64,000 bases of DNA from HLUCCA09 sp965277275 (GTDB lineage: Bacteria > Pseudomonadota > Alphaproteobacteria > Rhodobacterales > Rhodobacteraceae), in contig CBDICG010000001.1 of assembly GCA_965277275.1 (NCBI GenBank), positions 806,001 to 870,000 on the forward strand, given 5' to 3'. Positions 50,760-60,266 of the stretch are shown one piece after another. The position numbers and the translations under genes were made by a program. Under the pieces are notes generated by a model that did not search any database, had not been told where the DNA came from, and worked only from the letters and a program-made list of their open reading frames with translations. Each line of letters begins with the position of its first letter. Position 1 is the first letter of the stretch.

Positions 50760-51308
50760 CTAGCCGCGCTTCTCCATCCGGAAGCGGTTGAGCCACACGC
50801 CGGCGCGCTCCACCCACTCTTCTTCGATCATGCGCCAGCCACGGCGCTCCAGAAACGGCCGCAGGAACAGGCTCGCATCGGCGGTCAGCAGCCCGCCCCG
50901 CGCTCCCGCGCTGGCCTCGAACGCGGCGTAGAGCGCTGGCGCCACGCCCGCACGGCGCATGTCCGGACGCACGAAGAAGAGATCGAGGTGCACAGCGGGG
51001 CCCGCCCCTTTATCTGCTGCGGGCGTCCTGGTCGCAGGCGTGTCCTGCGCTCCGATCCCGCCTGCCTCCAGCCCACTGGCGACCAGAAACCCGACGGCGG
51101 CGCGCGTGCCATCCCCGGCCTCGGCCACCCAGACGCGACCCGCGCCCAGACGCTCCGCCATCCACGGCGCCTCCTCGGCATCCCCCGCCCACGCCTGCCG
51201 CTGGGGTTCCGTGTAATGCGGCGCGGCCCCCTCCAGAACGGCGCGGCGATAGAGCGCCCAGCACAGCGCGCTGTCAGCAACACTGCCGTCGCGGATCGTC
51301 AGGTCCAT
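50760..51308 (-). CDS. GNAT-family N-acetyltransferase
   Basis: A 182-residue acetyltransferase. The start LTIRDGSVADSALCWALYRR fits the first helix of the fold. The strand-4 region is VHLDLFFVRPDMRRAGVAPALY, with an acetyl-CoA loop R-R-A-G-V-A. The end EEEWVERAGVWLNRFRMEKRG is typical of the family. The ATG at 51308 is chosen because the frame upstream looks non-coding. The substrate is unknown. Confidence 0.78.
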   Translation of the reverse strand: MDLTIRDGSVADSALCWALYRRAVLEGAAPHYTEPQRQAWAGDAEEAPWMAERLGAGRVWVAEAGDGTRAAVGFLVASGLEAGGIGAQDTPATRTPAADKGAGPAVHLDLFFVRPDMRRAGVAPALYAAFEASAGARGGLLTADASLFLRPFLERRGWRMIEEEWVERAGVWLNRFRMEKRG

Positions 51309-51432
51309 CCCCGCCCTCCTGTCGGAAACCGTTGTGAAAAGGTGAGGCATCGCGCGCCTTGTACCCTGGCGGCAAGTGCCACAGACTGGTGCACGAGACA
51401 ACAATTCGACCATGCTCACAGGGGATTGGAAC

Positions 51433-51825
51433 ATGACACGTGCACAGATGTTGGGCGCGCTTGCGCTTGCAGTGGGGTTGGCCAGCGCCGGAGCAGCCGG
51501 CGCGCAAACGCTTGATTGCCAGCAAACCCGGATCAGCAAGGGCGGGTTCACCACGCTCGGCGCGGCCCAGTCGTTCTTCCCCGAAACGCATCGCGTGCAG
51601 ATCGATGGTGACAGGGTGCGCTCGGATTTCTATGGCAACGGCTACGTCAAATCCTCCGGGAACCGTACCACGCTCAGCTTCCCGATCGAGCTCAACGACG
51701 GCACCACGATCGAGATCAACATGACGTGGATCCGCAAGAACAATCGCTACACTGTCCGCTTCGCCTCGGGCGCCGGGTACGAGCAGGTCAAGGGTGCCGC
51801 CGGGCAATGCGCCGTTCGGGGCTGA
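51433..51825 (+). CDS. Small exported protein of unknown function
   Basis: A 130-residue exported protein with a signal peptide ending near AAGAQ (residue 24). The mature part has two cysteines (TLDCQQTRI and AGQCAVRG), likely forming a disulfide, and a beta-rich centre (VRSDFYGNGYVKSSGNRTTL, then TTIEINMTWIRKNNRYTVRF). It is not a named family. The ATG at 51433 follows an AGGGGATTGG ribosome site. It is divergent from the GNAT gene. Confidence 0.7.
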   Translation: MTRAQMLGALALAVGLASAGAAGAQTLDCQQTRISKGGFTTLGAAQSFFPETHRVQIDGDRVRSDFYGNGYVKSSGNRTTLSFPIELNDGTTIEINMTWIRKNNRYTVRFASGAGYEQVKGAAGQCAVRG

Positions 51826-52124
51826 GTTCGCACGCGCCCGCCGCACCCCAACGCCGGTAGGCTTCGGCGCATCCGGTCGCGCAATCCCGGGTGCCGCCCG
51901 AACCAGAGGTGCGGCGCATCGCGGATCGCGCCGTGCCGCGCCTCTCCGAACGCGGTTCGGCAAGCCCGGCGCCACCCCAAGGCGCGCGGCCCACTCTAAG
52001 CGGCAGGTACCCGCACCCGTAGTCGTGCTGACGACAAGGCCGGTCCCGCATCCCGCCCAGACGCAAGCGGATTGCCCCGGCGCGGCACCGCGCTAGGGTG
52101 AGCGCCGACGCAAAGGAGCACCCT

Positions 52125-54716
52125 ATGAAAGACGCGAGCCCGCAGACGATCTACCTGGCCGACTACGCGCCGCTGAGCCACAGCGTCGATGAGGTGCACC
52201 TGACATTCCAGCTCTCCCCGAACGCAACGCGCGTGCTGTCCCGCATCGCGTTCACCCCAAGGCCCGGCCAGGAAGGCGCCACGCTCTTCCTGCACGGCGA
52301 AAACCTGACCCCGATCTCCACCACGATCGACGGGGCCCCCGTGACCCCAACCGAGGTGGACGGCGGCATCGAGATCACGCCCCCGGCCAGGTCATTCGTC
52401 TGGGAGGCCGAGGTCGAGATCGACCCGCAGGCCAATACCTCGCTCGACGGGCTCTACCTCTCCAACGGCATGTTCTGCACCCAGTGCGAGGCCGAGGGCT
52501 TCCGCAAGATCACCTACTACCCCGACCGGCCCGACGTGATGGCGCCCTTCGACGTGCGCATCGAATCCGAATTGCCCGTGCTCTTGTCGAACGGCAACCC
52601 GGTCGATCACGACGGCAGCGGCGACGCCGCGGATTTCCCCCCCGACACCGACCTGCGCGTTGCCAAGTGGCACGATCCGCATCCCAAGCCCGCATACCTC
52701 TTTGCGCTGGTTGCGGGCGATCTGGTGGCACACCGGGATCGCTTCGAGACGATGTCGGGCGCAGGTGTCGACCTGGTCATCTGGGTCCGCCCCGGCGATG
52801 AGGACAAATGCGCCTACGCAATGGACGCGCTGAAACGCTCCATGCGGTGGGACGAAGAGGTCTATGGCCGCGAATACGACCTCGACATCTTCCAGATCGT
52901 CGCCGTCGACGACTTCAACATGGGCGCGATGGAGAACAAGGGGCTGAACATCTTCAACTCCAAGTTCGTGCTCGCCTCGCCCGAAACCGCGACCGACCGC
53001 GACTACGAGTTCATCGAGAGCATCGTCGCCCACGAATACTTCCACAACTGGACAGGCAACCGCATCACCTGCCGCGACTGGTTCCAGCTCTGCCTGAAAG
53101 AGGGCCTCACCGTCTTCCGCGACCAGCAGTTCTCGGGCGACGAACGCTCCCACGCCGTGCAGCGCATCAACGACGTGCTCGCCCTGCGCGCCCGCCAGTT
53201 CCGCGAGGATGCCGGGCCGCTGGCGCACCCAGTCCGCCCCGAGAGCTTTGTCGAGATCAACAACTTCTACACCGCGACCGTCTACGAAAAGGGCGCCGAG
53301 GTGATCGGCATGCTCAAGCGCCTCGTCGGCGACGATGGCTACAAGGCAGCGCTCGATCTCTACTTCGAGCGGCACGACGGCGACGCCGCCACCATCGAGA
53401 ACTGGCTCAAGGTCTTCGAGGATGCCACGGGCCGCGACCTGACCCAGTTCAAGCTCTGGTACTCACAGGCTGGCACGCCCCGCGTCCGCGCCACGGGGGC
53501 CTACGACAACGGCACCTACACCCTGACGCTCTCGCAATCCCTCGCCCCCACGCCCGGCCAGCCCGGGAAAGCGCCCATGGTGATCCCGGTGGCGACGGGG
53601 CTCCTCTCCCCCGACGGCACGGAAGTGGTCCCGACCCGGGTCCTCGAGCTGACCGCCGCCGAGCAAAGCTGGACGTTCGACGGCCTCGACGCCGCCCCGA
53701 TCCCGTCGCTCCTGCGCGGCTTCTCGGCTCCCGTCATCCTCGAGCGCGACACGACCGAGGCCGAGCGCCTGACGCTCCTGGCCCACGACACCGACCCCTT
53801 CAACCGCTGGGAAGCGGGCCGCGCGCTCACCAAGGACGTGCTGCTGCGGATGATCACCGAGGGCGCCGCACCGGGCGCTGCGTATCTCGACGCGCTCGGC
53901 CAGCTTCTGTCCGACAGCACCCTCGACCCCGCGTTCCGCGCGCTCGCCCTCGCAGCCCCGACGCAGGACGATCTCGCCCAGGCCCTGCACGACGCCGGGC
54001 GCACGCCCGACCCGCAGCGCATCTGGCAGGAGCGCCACGCCCTCAGCACAGCGATTGCCACCCATCTCGAGGCGCACTTCAGCGCGATCTTCGACGCGAT
54101 GCAGACCAAGGGTCCCTACACGCCCGACGCCGCCGCGGCGGGCCAGCGCGCACTCCGCGCCACCGCGTTGGCGTTCCTCAGCCGGATCGACGGCGGCGAC
54201 CGCGCCGCTGCCCAGTTCGACCGTGCCGACAACATGACAGAATCCCTCGCCGCCCTCGCCCCCCTGATCGAAGCGGGCCGCGGCGCGGACGCCCTCGCCG
54301 CGTTCGAGGCACGCTGGCAGAAGGACCGGCTGGTGATGGACAAATGGTTCGCCCTGCAAATCGCCCATGCCGACCCCGAAGACGCCGCCGCAACCGCGCA
54401 GCGCCTCACGGAGCATCCCCTCTTCGACTGGAAGAACCCCAACCGCTTCCGCTCTGTCGTCGGCGCACTCGCCATCAACGGCGCGGGCTTCCACCACGCG
54501 TCGGGCGCCGGGTACGCCTTCGCCGCCGACTGGCTGATCAAGCTCGACCCGCTCAATCCGCAAACAACGGCCCGCATGACCACCGCCTTCGAGACATGGG
54601 CGCGCTACGACGCGGACCGGCAAGACATGATGCGCGACGCGCTGACACGGATCGCCGAAACCCCGTCGCTCAGCCGCGACACGACCGAGATGGTCACCCG
54701 CATCCTCGGCCCCTGA
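52125..54716 (+). CDS. pepN: Aminopeptidase N
   Basis: An 863-residue M1 zinc aminopeptidase. The substrate motif is GAMENKGLN and the zinc site HEYFHNWTGNRITCRDWFQL with HExxH and the later glutamate in KEGLTVFRDQQFS. The C-terminal half is the helical alpha-solenoid domain of the E. coli PepN type. The ATG at 52125 has an AAAGGAGC ribosome site. An earlier in-frame start is less likely. The preceding 300 bases (51826-52124) hold no feature I can support. A hairpin follows the stop. Confidence 0.97.
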   Translation: MKDASPQTIYLADYAPLSHSVDEVHLTFQLSPNATRVLSRIAFTPRPGQEGATLFLHGENLTPISTTIDGAPVTPTEVDGGIEITPPARSFVWEAEVEIDPQANTSLDGLYLSNGMFCTQCEAEGFRKITYYPDRPDVMAPFDVRIESELPVLLSNGNPVDHDGSGDAADFPPDTDLRVAKWHDPHPKPAYLFALVAGDLVAHRDRFETMSGAGVDLVIWVRPGDEDKCAYAMDALKRSMRWDEEVYGREYDLDIFQIVAVDDFNMGAMENKGLNIFNSKFVLASPETATDRDYEFIESIVAHEYFHNWTGNRITCRDWFQLCLKEGLTVFRDQQFSGDERSHAVQRINDVLALRARQFREDAGPLAHPVRPESFVEINNFYTATVYEKGAEVIGMLKRLVGDDGYKAALDLYFERHDGDAATIENWLKVFEDATGRDLTQFKLWYSQAGTPRVRATGAYDNGTYTLTLSQSLAPTPGQPGKAPMVIPVATGLLSPDGTEVVPTRVLELTAAEQSWTFDGLDAAPIPSLLRGFSAPVILERDTTEAERLTLLAHDTDPFNRWEAGRALTKDVLLRMITEGAAPGAAYLDALGQLLSDSTLDPAFRALALAAPTQDDLAQALHDAGRTPDPQRIWQERHALSTAIATHLEAHFSAIFDAMQTKGPYTPDAAAAGQRALRATALAFLSRIDGGDRAAAQFDRADNMTESLAALAPLIEAGRGADALAAFEARWQKDRLVMDKWFALQIAHADPEDAAATAQRLTEHPLFDWKNPNRFRSVVGALAINGAGFHHASGAGYAFAADWLIKLDPLNPQTTARMTTAFETWARYDADRQDMMRDALTRIAETPSLSRDTTEMVTRILGP

Positions 54717-55146
54717 CACAACGACGCGAACCCGCCGTGGCGTCGGCAAACATGCGGCCGACGCCGCAGTCTTGCCCTGCACCCGCAAGTGCCCGGCACA
54801 GCACGCGCCGAGCGCCAATCCGCGGCCCGGAGCGGTTGCCGAGCCCCGCGCGGACAGGTGAGCCCCCGGCCCCCGTGACAGTCACCGGCGCTGCGCCGGG
54901 TCACGCCGCCTCGCGCGTTTCCCGCGCCCCCTCGCACGGATCAATCGGGCAACACCGCACTTGCTCTCGGGCACCGGCCAGTCGATTCCACGCTTGCGCG
55001 CGACGCTCGAAATCTTACCTAAACGGTTGGCACGGGCGGAGTTCCGCCGCCCCTCAGGGATGCGAATGGGGGACGGGGGGATGCAACAGCCCGCCCGTCC
55101 TGCTAAACTGAAGGCGCTCTGTTACGGGAGCGTGGTGGTTGGAACC
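54717..55146. other. Intergenic region after pepN
   Basis: These 430 bases hold a hairpin at 54739-54765 and otherwise no clear gene. An open frame runs into the acyltransferase from 54961, but its upstream part has no family residues. The promoter of the acyltransferase probably lies in the less GC-rich stretch near 55010-55030 (CTTACCTAAACGG). Confidence 0.4.
54739..54765 (+). terminator. Hairpin after pepN
   Basis: GGCGTCGGC pairs with GCCGACGCC over nine bases with a nine-base loop, 22 bases after the stop codon. The following bases (GCAGTCTTGCC) hold only a weak T-run. Confidence 0.6.
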
Positions 55147-56031
55147 ATGAGAGACCGAATCGATCCCCTGATCGCCGAGCGTGCCGCTTGGCTCTTCCGC
55201 AACGACCCCCTGTCGCGCACCGCGCGCCGCTTTCTGGACAAGGCGCTGGGGTACGACAGCACGATTGCGCTCGGCGAAGAGTTCCGCGATCTGCCAACGC
55301 CCGAAATCATGGATCGGCTCGCAAAGCTGATCTGTCGCGATGTCGAGGTTTCCGGGCTCGAGCGCGTGCCCGCGCGGGGCCCGGCCCTCATCGTCGCGAA
55401 CCATCCAACGGGCATCGCCGACGGGATCGTGCTCTGGCACGCGCTACGCAGCCGCCGGACGGACGCTTTCGTCTACGCCAACTCCGATATTCTGAGGGTG
55501 CTGCCCCAGTTCGAGAGCATGATCGCGCCGGTAGAATGGCGGGTCGACAAGCGCACTCACGGCAAGACACGCGAAACCATGGCCTACACGCGGCGTGCCA
55601 TCGACGCGGGGCGCCTTGGCGTGATCTTCCCCTCCGGCCGCCTCGCCAAGCGCCGTGGGCTGCGCCTGCACGAGCGGCCGTGGATGGCATCGGCCGCGAT
55701 GATCGCGCGCAAGTTCGACCTCGATGTGATCCCGATCAACATCCGCGCTCGGAACTCTGCGCTGTTCTACTTCTTCGACCTGCTGCACCCGTCCCTGCGC
55801 GATATCACGCTCTTTCACGAGACGCTCAACAAGGGCCGCCAACCCTATCGCATCTCGATCGGCCGCCCGATCCCCGCGGCCACACTCTCGGCGAACTCCA
55901 CCGATGCGATCGAAGACCTGAAAGCGAGAACCCTGCAACTCGGCGGACGCCACGCGCCCGACGTATCATTGGCCGAGATGACCCGCCGCCCGGCCTGGGC
56001 AAAGAAAATGGAGAGCCTCGCCGGCTACTGA
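55147..56031 (+). CDS. Lysophospholipid acyltransferase family protein (PlsC-like)
   Basis: A 294-residue acyltransferase. The catalytic block is ANHPTGIADG, with His86 and Asp92, slightly longer than the usual H-x4-D. The second block is FPSGRLAKRRG, fitting the acyl-acceptor motif. There is no clear membrane helix, so it may be a peripheral membrane enzyme. The ATG at 55147 is chosen because the open frame upstream looks random. The acceptor may be lysophosphatidate or an ornithine lipid. A copy of the recurrent element follows. Confidence 0.8.
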   Translation: MRDRIDPLIAERAAWLFRNDPLSRTARRFLDKALGYDSTIALGEEFRDLPTPEIMDRLAKLICRDVEVSGLERVPARGPALIVANHPTGIADGIVLWHALRSRRTDAFVYANSDILRVLPQFESMIAPVEWRVDKRTHGKTRETMAYTRRAIDAGRLGVIFPSGRLAKRRGLRLHERPWMASAAMIARKFDLDVIPINIRARNSALFYFFDLLHPSLRDITLFHETLNKGRQPYRISIGRPIPAATLSANSTDAIEDLKARTLQLGGRHAPDVSLAEMTRRPAWAKKMESLAGY

Positions 56032-56080
56032 GGCGCGCGCCCCACCACCCGATCCTCCAGCGGAAACCGCAGGGCATTTT

Positions 56081-56111
56081 GCGTATTTGAAGCAGAAAGA
56101 AGCAGGGGCGC
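56081..56111 (+). repeat. Recurrent element, variant copy E
   Basis: GCGTATTT-GAAGCA-GAAAGAAG lies 50 bases after the acyltransferase stop and is preceded by the small hairpin GCGG-AAA-CCGC. It has the same GTATTT-N6-rrAnrGAAG frame as copies A-D but a different middle. Confidence 0.6.
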
Positions 56112-56265
56112 GCTGAAGGACCCCAGCCGATGGCCCCGTCTACACACTGTCAGACACAAGGGCCGGGGCGCCTTCTTCCTGCACGGTCATCGGCTCGCCA
56201 GCCTGTACCGTGGACGCAGGTTGGCGCGTATTGGTTAAAACCCGGTTTACGTTGCAGCGCTGCCT

Positions 56266-56292
56266 GCGCCCTTCTTTCTGCGCGAAATACGC
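56266..56292 (-). repeat. Recurrent element, variant copy F
   Basis: The minus strand reads GCGTATTT-CGCGCA-GAAAGAAG, just after the transglycosylase stop and a CCCCG/CGGGG hairpin. Copies E and F face each other between convergent genes. The 154 bases between them hold no gene. Confidence 0.6.
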
Positions 56293-56330
56293 ATGTTCGG
56301 ACGGTGGCCCCGCAGAGGTCCGCGCCGGGG

Positions 56331-56972
56331 TCAGCCCTGGCAGTAGGGCTGGGCGCTCACCCATGCGCGCATGTCTTCACGCTTGCGCGAAGAATGGAAC
56401 GGGCCCCAATCCGCGGCCACGCCGCGCATCCCCCGGGAGACGACCTCATCCCGTGCCACCGTGTACGACATGATCCGGATCGCGCAGCTCAGGTTCGCCG
56501 AACCATCCTTCAGGGCCGTTCCCGACCGCGCGTCGCAGCCGTAGCCCCGTGCGGTCGGCGGGGCGATCTGGACGAGCCCGAACCAAAGCCCGCCACCGCC
56601 GACGGCGCGCGGGTTCCATGTCGACTCGTGCTTGGCGAGGGTCGAGATCAGGCCGCTCCAGAACGCCTTGCGCTGCTCGACGTCCGCCTCCGGGTAGGCC
56701 GGGCACCACGCCTCGATGTCGCGCGGCGTGATCTGCGGCAGGTTCGCGCCGTGACTGTCGAGGGCCGCCAGCGCCGAAGCCGTCCAATCCTCCGCCTGGG
56801 GCAGGTGATCCCACCGCATGGGCGCCGTCAGACCCGAGGTCGAAAGCTCCGCATCGGGTGGTTGCAGGAAGCTCATGAAGGTCGTTGACCCTTCCTGGGG
56901 AACACAGGCGGTGAGGGTCACCGCGGCGGCAAAGGACATCAGGGCAAGGCGCAGGCGGGGCAGCATCGTCAT
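56331..56972 (-). CDS. Lytic transglycosylase-like lipoprotein
   Basis: A 213-residue protein with a lipoprotein signal: the lipobox TLTAC puts the lipidated cysteine at residue 23. The SLT-type catalytic glutamate is Glu116 in KHESTWNPRA, followed by GLVQIAPPTARGYGC. It should cleave peptidoglycan to give anhydro-muropeptides. The start is at the ATG at 56972, which begins the signal peptide. A further in-frame ATG at 57065 is less likely. It is divergent from gatB. Confidence 0.83.
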   Translation of the reverse strand: MTMLPRLRLALMSFAAAVTLTACVPQEGSTTFMSFLQPPDAELSTSGLTAPMRWDHLPQAEDWTASALAALDSHGANLPQITPRDIEAWCPAYPEADVEQRKAFWSGLISTLAKHESTWNPRAVGGGGLWFGLVQIAPPTARGYGCDARSGTALKDGSANLSCAIRIMSYTVARDEVVSRGMRGVAADWGPFHSSRKREDMRAWVSAQPYCQG

Positions 56973-57246
56973 CTCCGGTTGGGAACGGACAGGCTCTCCT
57001 GCATTTATCGTGGCGCCAAAGCAAGTTGACGCGCTCCTTTCGGCGGGATCTTGCCCATGGGGCAAGGTCAGAATGCAGCCGAGCGCGCAGGAAAGAGGCC
57101 GTCGAACCTGCGCGCGATTGGTTCTTCGCGGGCTCTCGGCGGCTTCTCGGTGGCTTGTCGATCGCCTCGGGCTGGCCTAAACCGCCCACAGGCGCGGGCG
57201 ACCGTCGGTCGAGCCCAAACGCGCTGAAATCCAAGGAGGCCGCCCC

Positions 57247-58758
57247 ATGCTCGATCTCGCCTACACCGCGCCCACGCCCAAGGTAATCCAGGGCGCCAAG
57301 GCCGAATGGGAGCTGGTGATCGGGCTTGAGGTCCATGCCCAGGTGTCGTCCGAGGCAAAGCTCTTCTCCGGTGCCGCGACCGCCTTCGGCGCCGAGCCGA
57401 ACCACAATGTCGCGTTCATCGACGCCGGGATGCCCGGAATGCTGCCGGTCATAAACGAATACTGCGTCGCCCAGGCTGTGCGGACCGGCCTGGGGCTGAA
57501 AGCGGGCATCAATCTCAGGAGTGCGTTCGACCGCAAGAACTACTTCTACCCGGATCTGCCGCAGGGCTACCAGATCAGCCAGCTCTACCACCCCATCGTC
57601 GGCGAGGGCGAGGTGCTGGTGGAGATGTCCGAGGGGGTCGCGCGCCGCGTGCGCATCGAACGCATCCACCTTGAACAGGACGCGGGCAAATCGATCCACG
57701 ACATGGATCCGGCGCTCTCGTTCGTCGATCTCAACCGCACCGGCGTCGCGCTGATGGAGATCGTCAGCCGCCCCGACATTCGCGGCCCCGAGGAGGCCGC
57801 GGCCTATGTCGCCAAGCTGCGCCAGATCATGCGCTACCTCGGGACCTGCGACGGCAACATGCAGAACGGCAACCTGCGGGCAGACGTCAACGTCTCTGTC
57901 TGCAAGCCCGGCGACTATGAGAAGTACCAGGAAACGCAGGATTTCTCGCATCTCGGCACGCGGTGCGAGATCAAGAACATGAACTCCATGCGCTTCATCC
58001 AGGCCGCGATCGATTACGAGGCCCGCCGCCAGATCGCCATTCTGGAGGACGGCGGCAGCATCGATCAGGAGACGCGGCTCTACGATCCCGACAAGGGCGA
58101 AACCCGCTCCATGCGCTCCAAAGAAGAGGCGCATGATTACCGCTACTTCCCCTGCCCCGACCTCCTTCCGCTGGAGATCGAACAGGCGTGGGTCGATGAC
58201 ATCGCTGGTACGCTGCCGGAATTGCCCGATGCCAAGAAGACGCGCTTCATGACCGATTTCGCACTGACGGATTACGATGCGTCGGTGCTGACGGCGGATG
58301 TCGAGTCCGCGGCGTTCTTCGAACAGGTTGCCGCCGGGCGGGATGGCAAGATCGCCGCGAACTGGGTGATCAACGAGCTCTTCGGGCGGCTCAAGAAAGA
58401 AGAGCATGACATCACCGACAGCCCCGTCACGCCCGAACAGCTCGGAGGGATCATCGACCTGATCGCCAAGGGCGATATCTCCGGCAAGATCGCGAAGGAC
58501 CTCTTCGAAATCGTCTACACCGAGGGCGGCGACCCGGCCGAGATCGTCGAGAGCCGCGGCATGAAGCAGGTCACGGATACCGGCGCCATCGAGGCCGCCG
58601 TCGACGAGGTGATCGCCGCGAACCCGGCGCAGGTGGAGAAGGCCCAGCAGAACCCCAAGCTCGCGGGCTGGTTCGTCGGCCAGGTGATGAAGGCCACCGG
58701 CGGCAAGGCCAACCCCAAGGCCGTGAACGAGATCGTCGCGGCAAAGCTCGGGCTCTAG
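57247..58758 (+). CDS. gatB: Asp-tRNA(Asn)/Glu-tRNA(Gln) amidotransferase subunit B
   Basis: A 503-residue GatB subunit that activates and transamidates misacylated tRNA. The N-terminal WELVIGLEVHAQVSSEAKLFS is the family start. LEQDAGKSIHD, DLNRTGVALMEIVSRPD and CEIKNMNSMRFIQAAIDYE are conserved. The last 130 residues are the GatB/YqeY tail (AANWVINELFGRLKKEE). The ATG follows AAGGAGG. gatA and gatC are not in the window, so the genes are not in one operon here. Confidence 0.97.
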   Translation: MLDLAYTAPTPKVIQGAKAEWELVIGLEVHAQVSSEAKLFSGAATAFGAEPNHNVAFIDAGMPGMLPVINEYCVAQAVRTGLGLKAGINLRSAFDRKNYFYPDLPQGYQISQLYHPIVGEGEVLVEMSEGVARRVRIERIHLEQDAGKSIHDMDPALSFVDLNRTGVALMEIVSRPDIRGPEEAAAYVAKLRQIMRYLGTCDGNMQNGNLRADVNVSVCKPGDYEKYQETQDFSHLGTRCEIKNMNSMRFIQAAIDYEARRQIAILEDGGSIDQETRLYDPDKGETRSMRSKEEAHDYRYFPCPDLLPLEIEQAWVDDIAGTLPELPDAKKTRFMTDFALTDYDASVLTADVESAAFFEQVAAGRDGKIAANWVINELFGRLKKEEHDITDSPVTPEQLGGIIDLIAKGDISGKIAKDLFEIVYTEGGDPAEIVESRGMKQVTDTGAIEAAVDEVIAANPAQVEKAQQNPKLAGWFVGQVMKATGGKANPKAVNEIVAAKLGL

Positions 58759-58939
58759 GGCATCTGATACTGCCCGCGTGATCGACGATCCACCCGCCCG
58801 CGCAGGCATTGTCGAGCGCGCGGCGCGGAATTGCCGCCAATTGCCGCTGCGAGGCCGTGCGCTTGGACAGTTCGGTAAAGCTTCTGTAAACAACGACTCG
58901 TCTGGGGGCCGCGCCGCGGTCGGCTGCGAGGATGGGGTT

Positions 58940-59479
58940 ATGACACGTTACGAATACAAGGTGGTTCCGGCGCCGACATCCGGGCTGAAGGCCAAGGGCG
59001 TCAAGACGAGCGAGGCGCGCTTCGCCCATGCGCTCGAAACGCTGATGAACGAGCTCGGTGCCGACGGCTGGACGTATGTTCGCGCCGATACGCTGCCGTG
59101 CGAGGAACGCTCCGGCCTGACGGGCCGCGTCACCAAGTACCAAAACATGCTCGTCTTTCAGCGGGCCCTGCCCGCCGAGGAAAAAACCGAGGTCGCCGGC
59201 CTGCTGACAGCGCCCGCCCCGGAGCCGCCCGTCGCGCCGGCCCCGGCTCCCGAGCCCGCTCTCGAGCCAACGGCCGACGACGACAGGCAGCCGAGCCCGA
59301 ACGCCCCGGCCCTCGGGCCCGCAGAGCCGCGCCTGACGCGCTCCGAGGCCCCCGACACCTCCGCTGCGGCACGCGCCGCGGCGGCTGCCCTGCGGCCGTT
59401 CCGCACCCAGTCGCAGGCGCAGGGCCAGGCCGCGCACACGCCCGAAGGCGCGCGCGGCCCAGGGGTGGCCGCCGAATAG
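58940..59479 (+). CDS. DUF4177-domain protein with Ala/Pro-rich tail
   Basis: A 179-residue protein. Residues 1-75 fit the DUF4177 fold (RYEYKVVPAPTSGLKAKGVK, then LNELGADGWTYVRADTLP and the final strand TKYQNMLVFQRAL). The C-terminal 100 residues are rich in alanine and proline, low in complexity and probably disordered. The function of DUF4177 is unknown. The ATG at 58940 is selected because it begins the conserved domain. The frame is open upstream. Confidence 0.72.
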   Translation: MTRYEYKVVPAPTSGLKAKGVKTSEARFAHALETLMNELGADGWTYVRADTLPCEERSGLTGRVTKYQNMLVFQRALPAEEKTEVAGLLTAPAPEPPVAPAPAPEPALEPTADDDRQPSPNAPALGPAEPRLTRSEAPDTSAAARAAAAALRPFRTQSQAQGQAAHTPEGARGPGVAAE

Positions 59480-59516
59480 CGCCCGGCCCGCAACGCCTCC
59501 CCCCGCGCCGACGACC

Positions 59517-60251
59517 ATGGCCCCGGTTCGCTTCGTTCTAATCGGTCTGCCCCGCTCCGGTACGACGTGGCTGCAGACCCTGCTCAATTCCGACCCGCGC
59601 GTGTGGTGCCGCGGGGAGCCCTTCGACGCCTGGCAGATAGACGCGAACGGGCGCAAGACGCGCGACCTGCCCGATCTCGTCGCTCGCGATGCCGATCCGG
59701 GTGGTTTCTTCGATGCCTTTCTGGCCGAGACCCGGCCCTCCGGCGAGCCGCTCGCGGCGATCGGCCTCAAGATCCTCTTCCAGCATCACCCGGCGCTCTT
59801 GCAATCCGTCCTTCCCGAACGGCCCGATCTCGTGCTGATCCACGTCATGCGCGAAAACCGCCTCGCGCAGTTCGCCTCGCTCCGGCAGGCGCAGATCACC
59901 GGGCGCTGGACAGAAAAGCAAACCCCGCCCACGCCCGAGCCTCTGCGGGTCGATCCCCGCTGGGCCGCCGAGGCCGCCAACGAGTTCGAAACGCGCGATT
60001 TCCTGCTCGCGCGCTACCTCGACACGTTGCCGCACCGGACCCTCCGGATCAGCTACACCGACCTAGCCGACAGCCGCGTTCAGGCGCAGATCTTCGGGGC
60101 CCTCGGGCTGACCGACAGCCCCGCATGGTCGAGCCCGCTGCACAAGCAGGGCGCCAATCGGGTGGCCGACCGCTTCTCCGATCCCGAGGCCATGCGCGCG
60201 TATTTCGAGCCGACCGGCCGCGGCCACTGGCTCGAGCCAGAGCTCCCCTGA
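59517..60251 (+). CDS. Sulfotransferase family protein
   Basis: A 244-residue PAPS-dependent sulfotransferase-like protein. The phosphosulfate-binding loop is FVLIGLPRSGTTWLQTLL at residues 6-23, and the second nucleotide site lies near VLIHVMRENRLAQFAS. The end has the GAN motif-like HKQGANRVADRF. Its target could be a surface polysaccharide or lipid, but nothing in the context shows this. It is convergent with bolA, with only 15 bases between the stops. Confidence 0.8.
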   Translation: MAPVRFVLIGLPRSGTTWLQTLLNSDPRVWCRGEPFDAWQIDANGRKTRDLPDLVARDADPGGFFDAFLAETRPSGEPLAAIGLKILFQHHPALLQSVLPERPDLVLIHVMRENRLAQFASLRQAQITGRWTEKQTPPTPEPLRVDPRWAAEAANEFETRDFLLARYLDTLPHRTLRISYTDLADSRVQAQIFGALGLTDSPAWSSPLHKQGANRVADRFSDPEAMRAYFEPTGRGHWLEPELP

Positions 60252-60266
60252 CACCGCAACGCCGGT

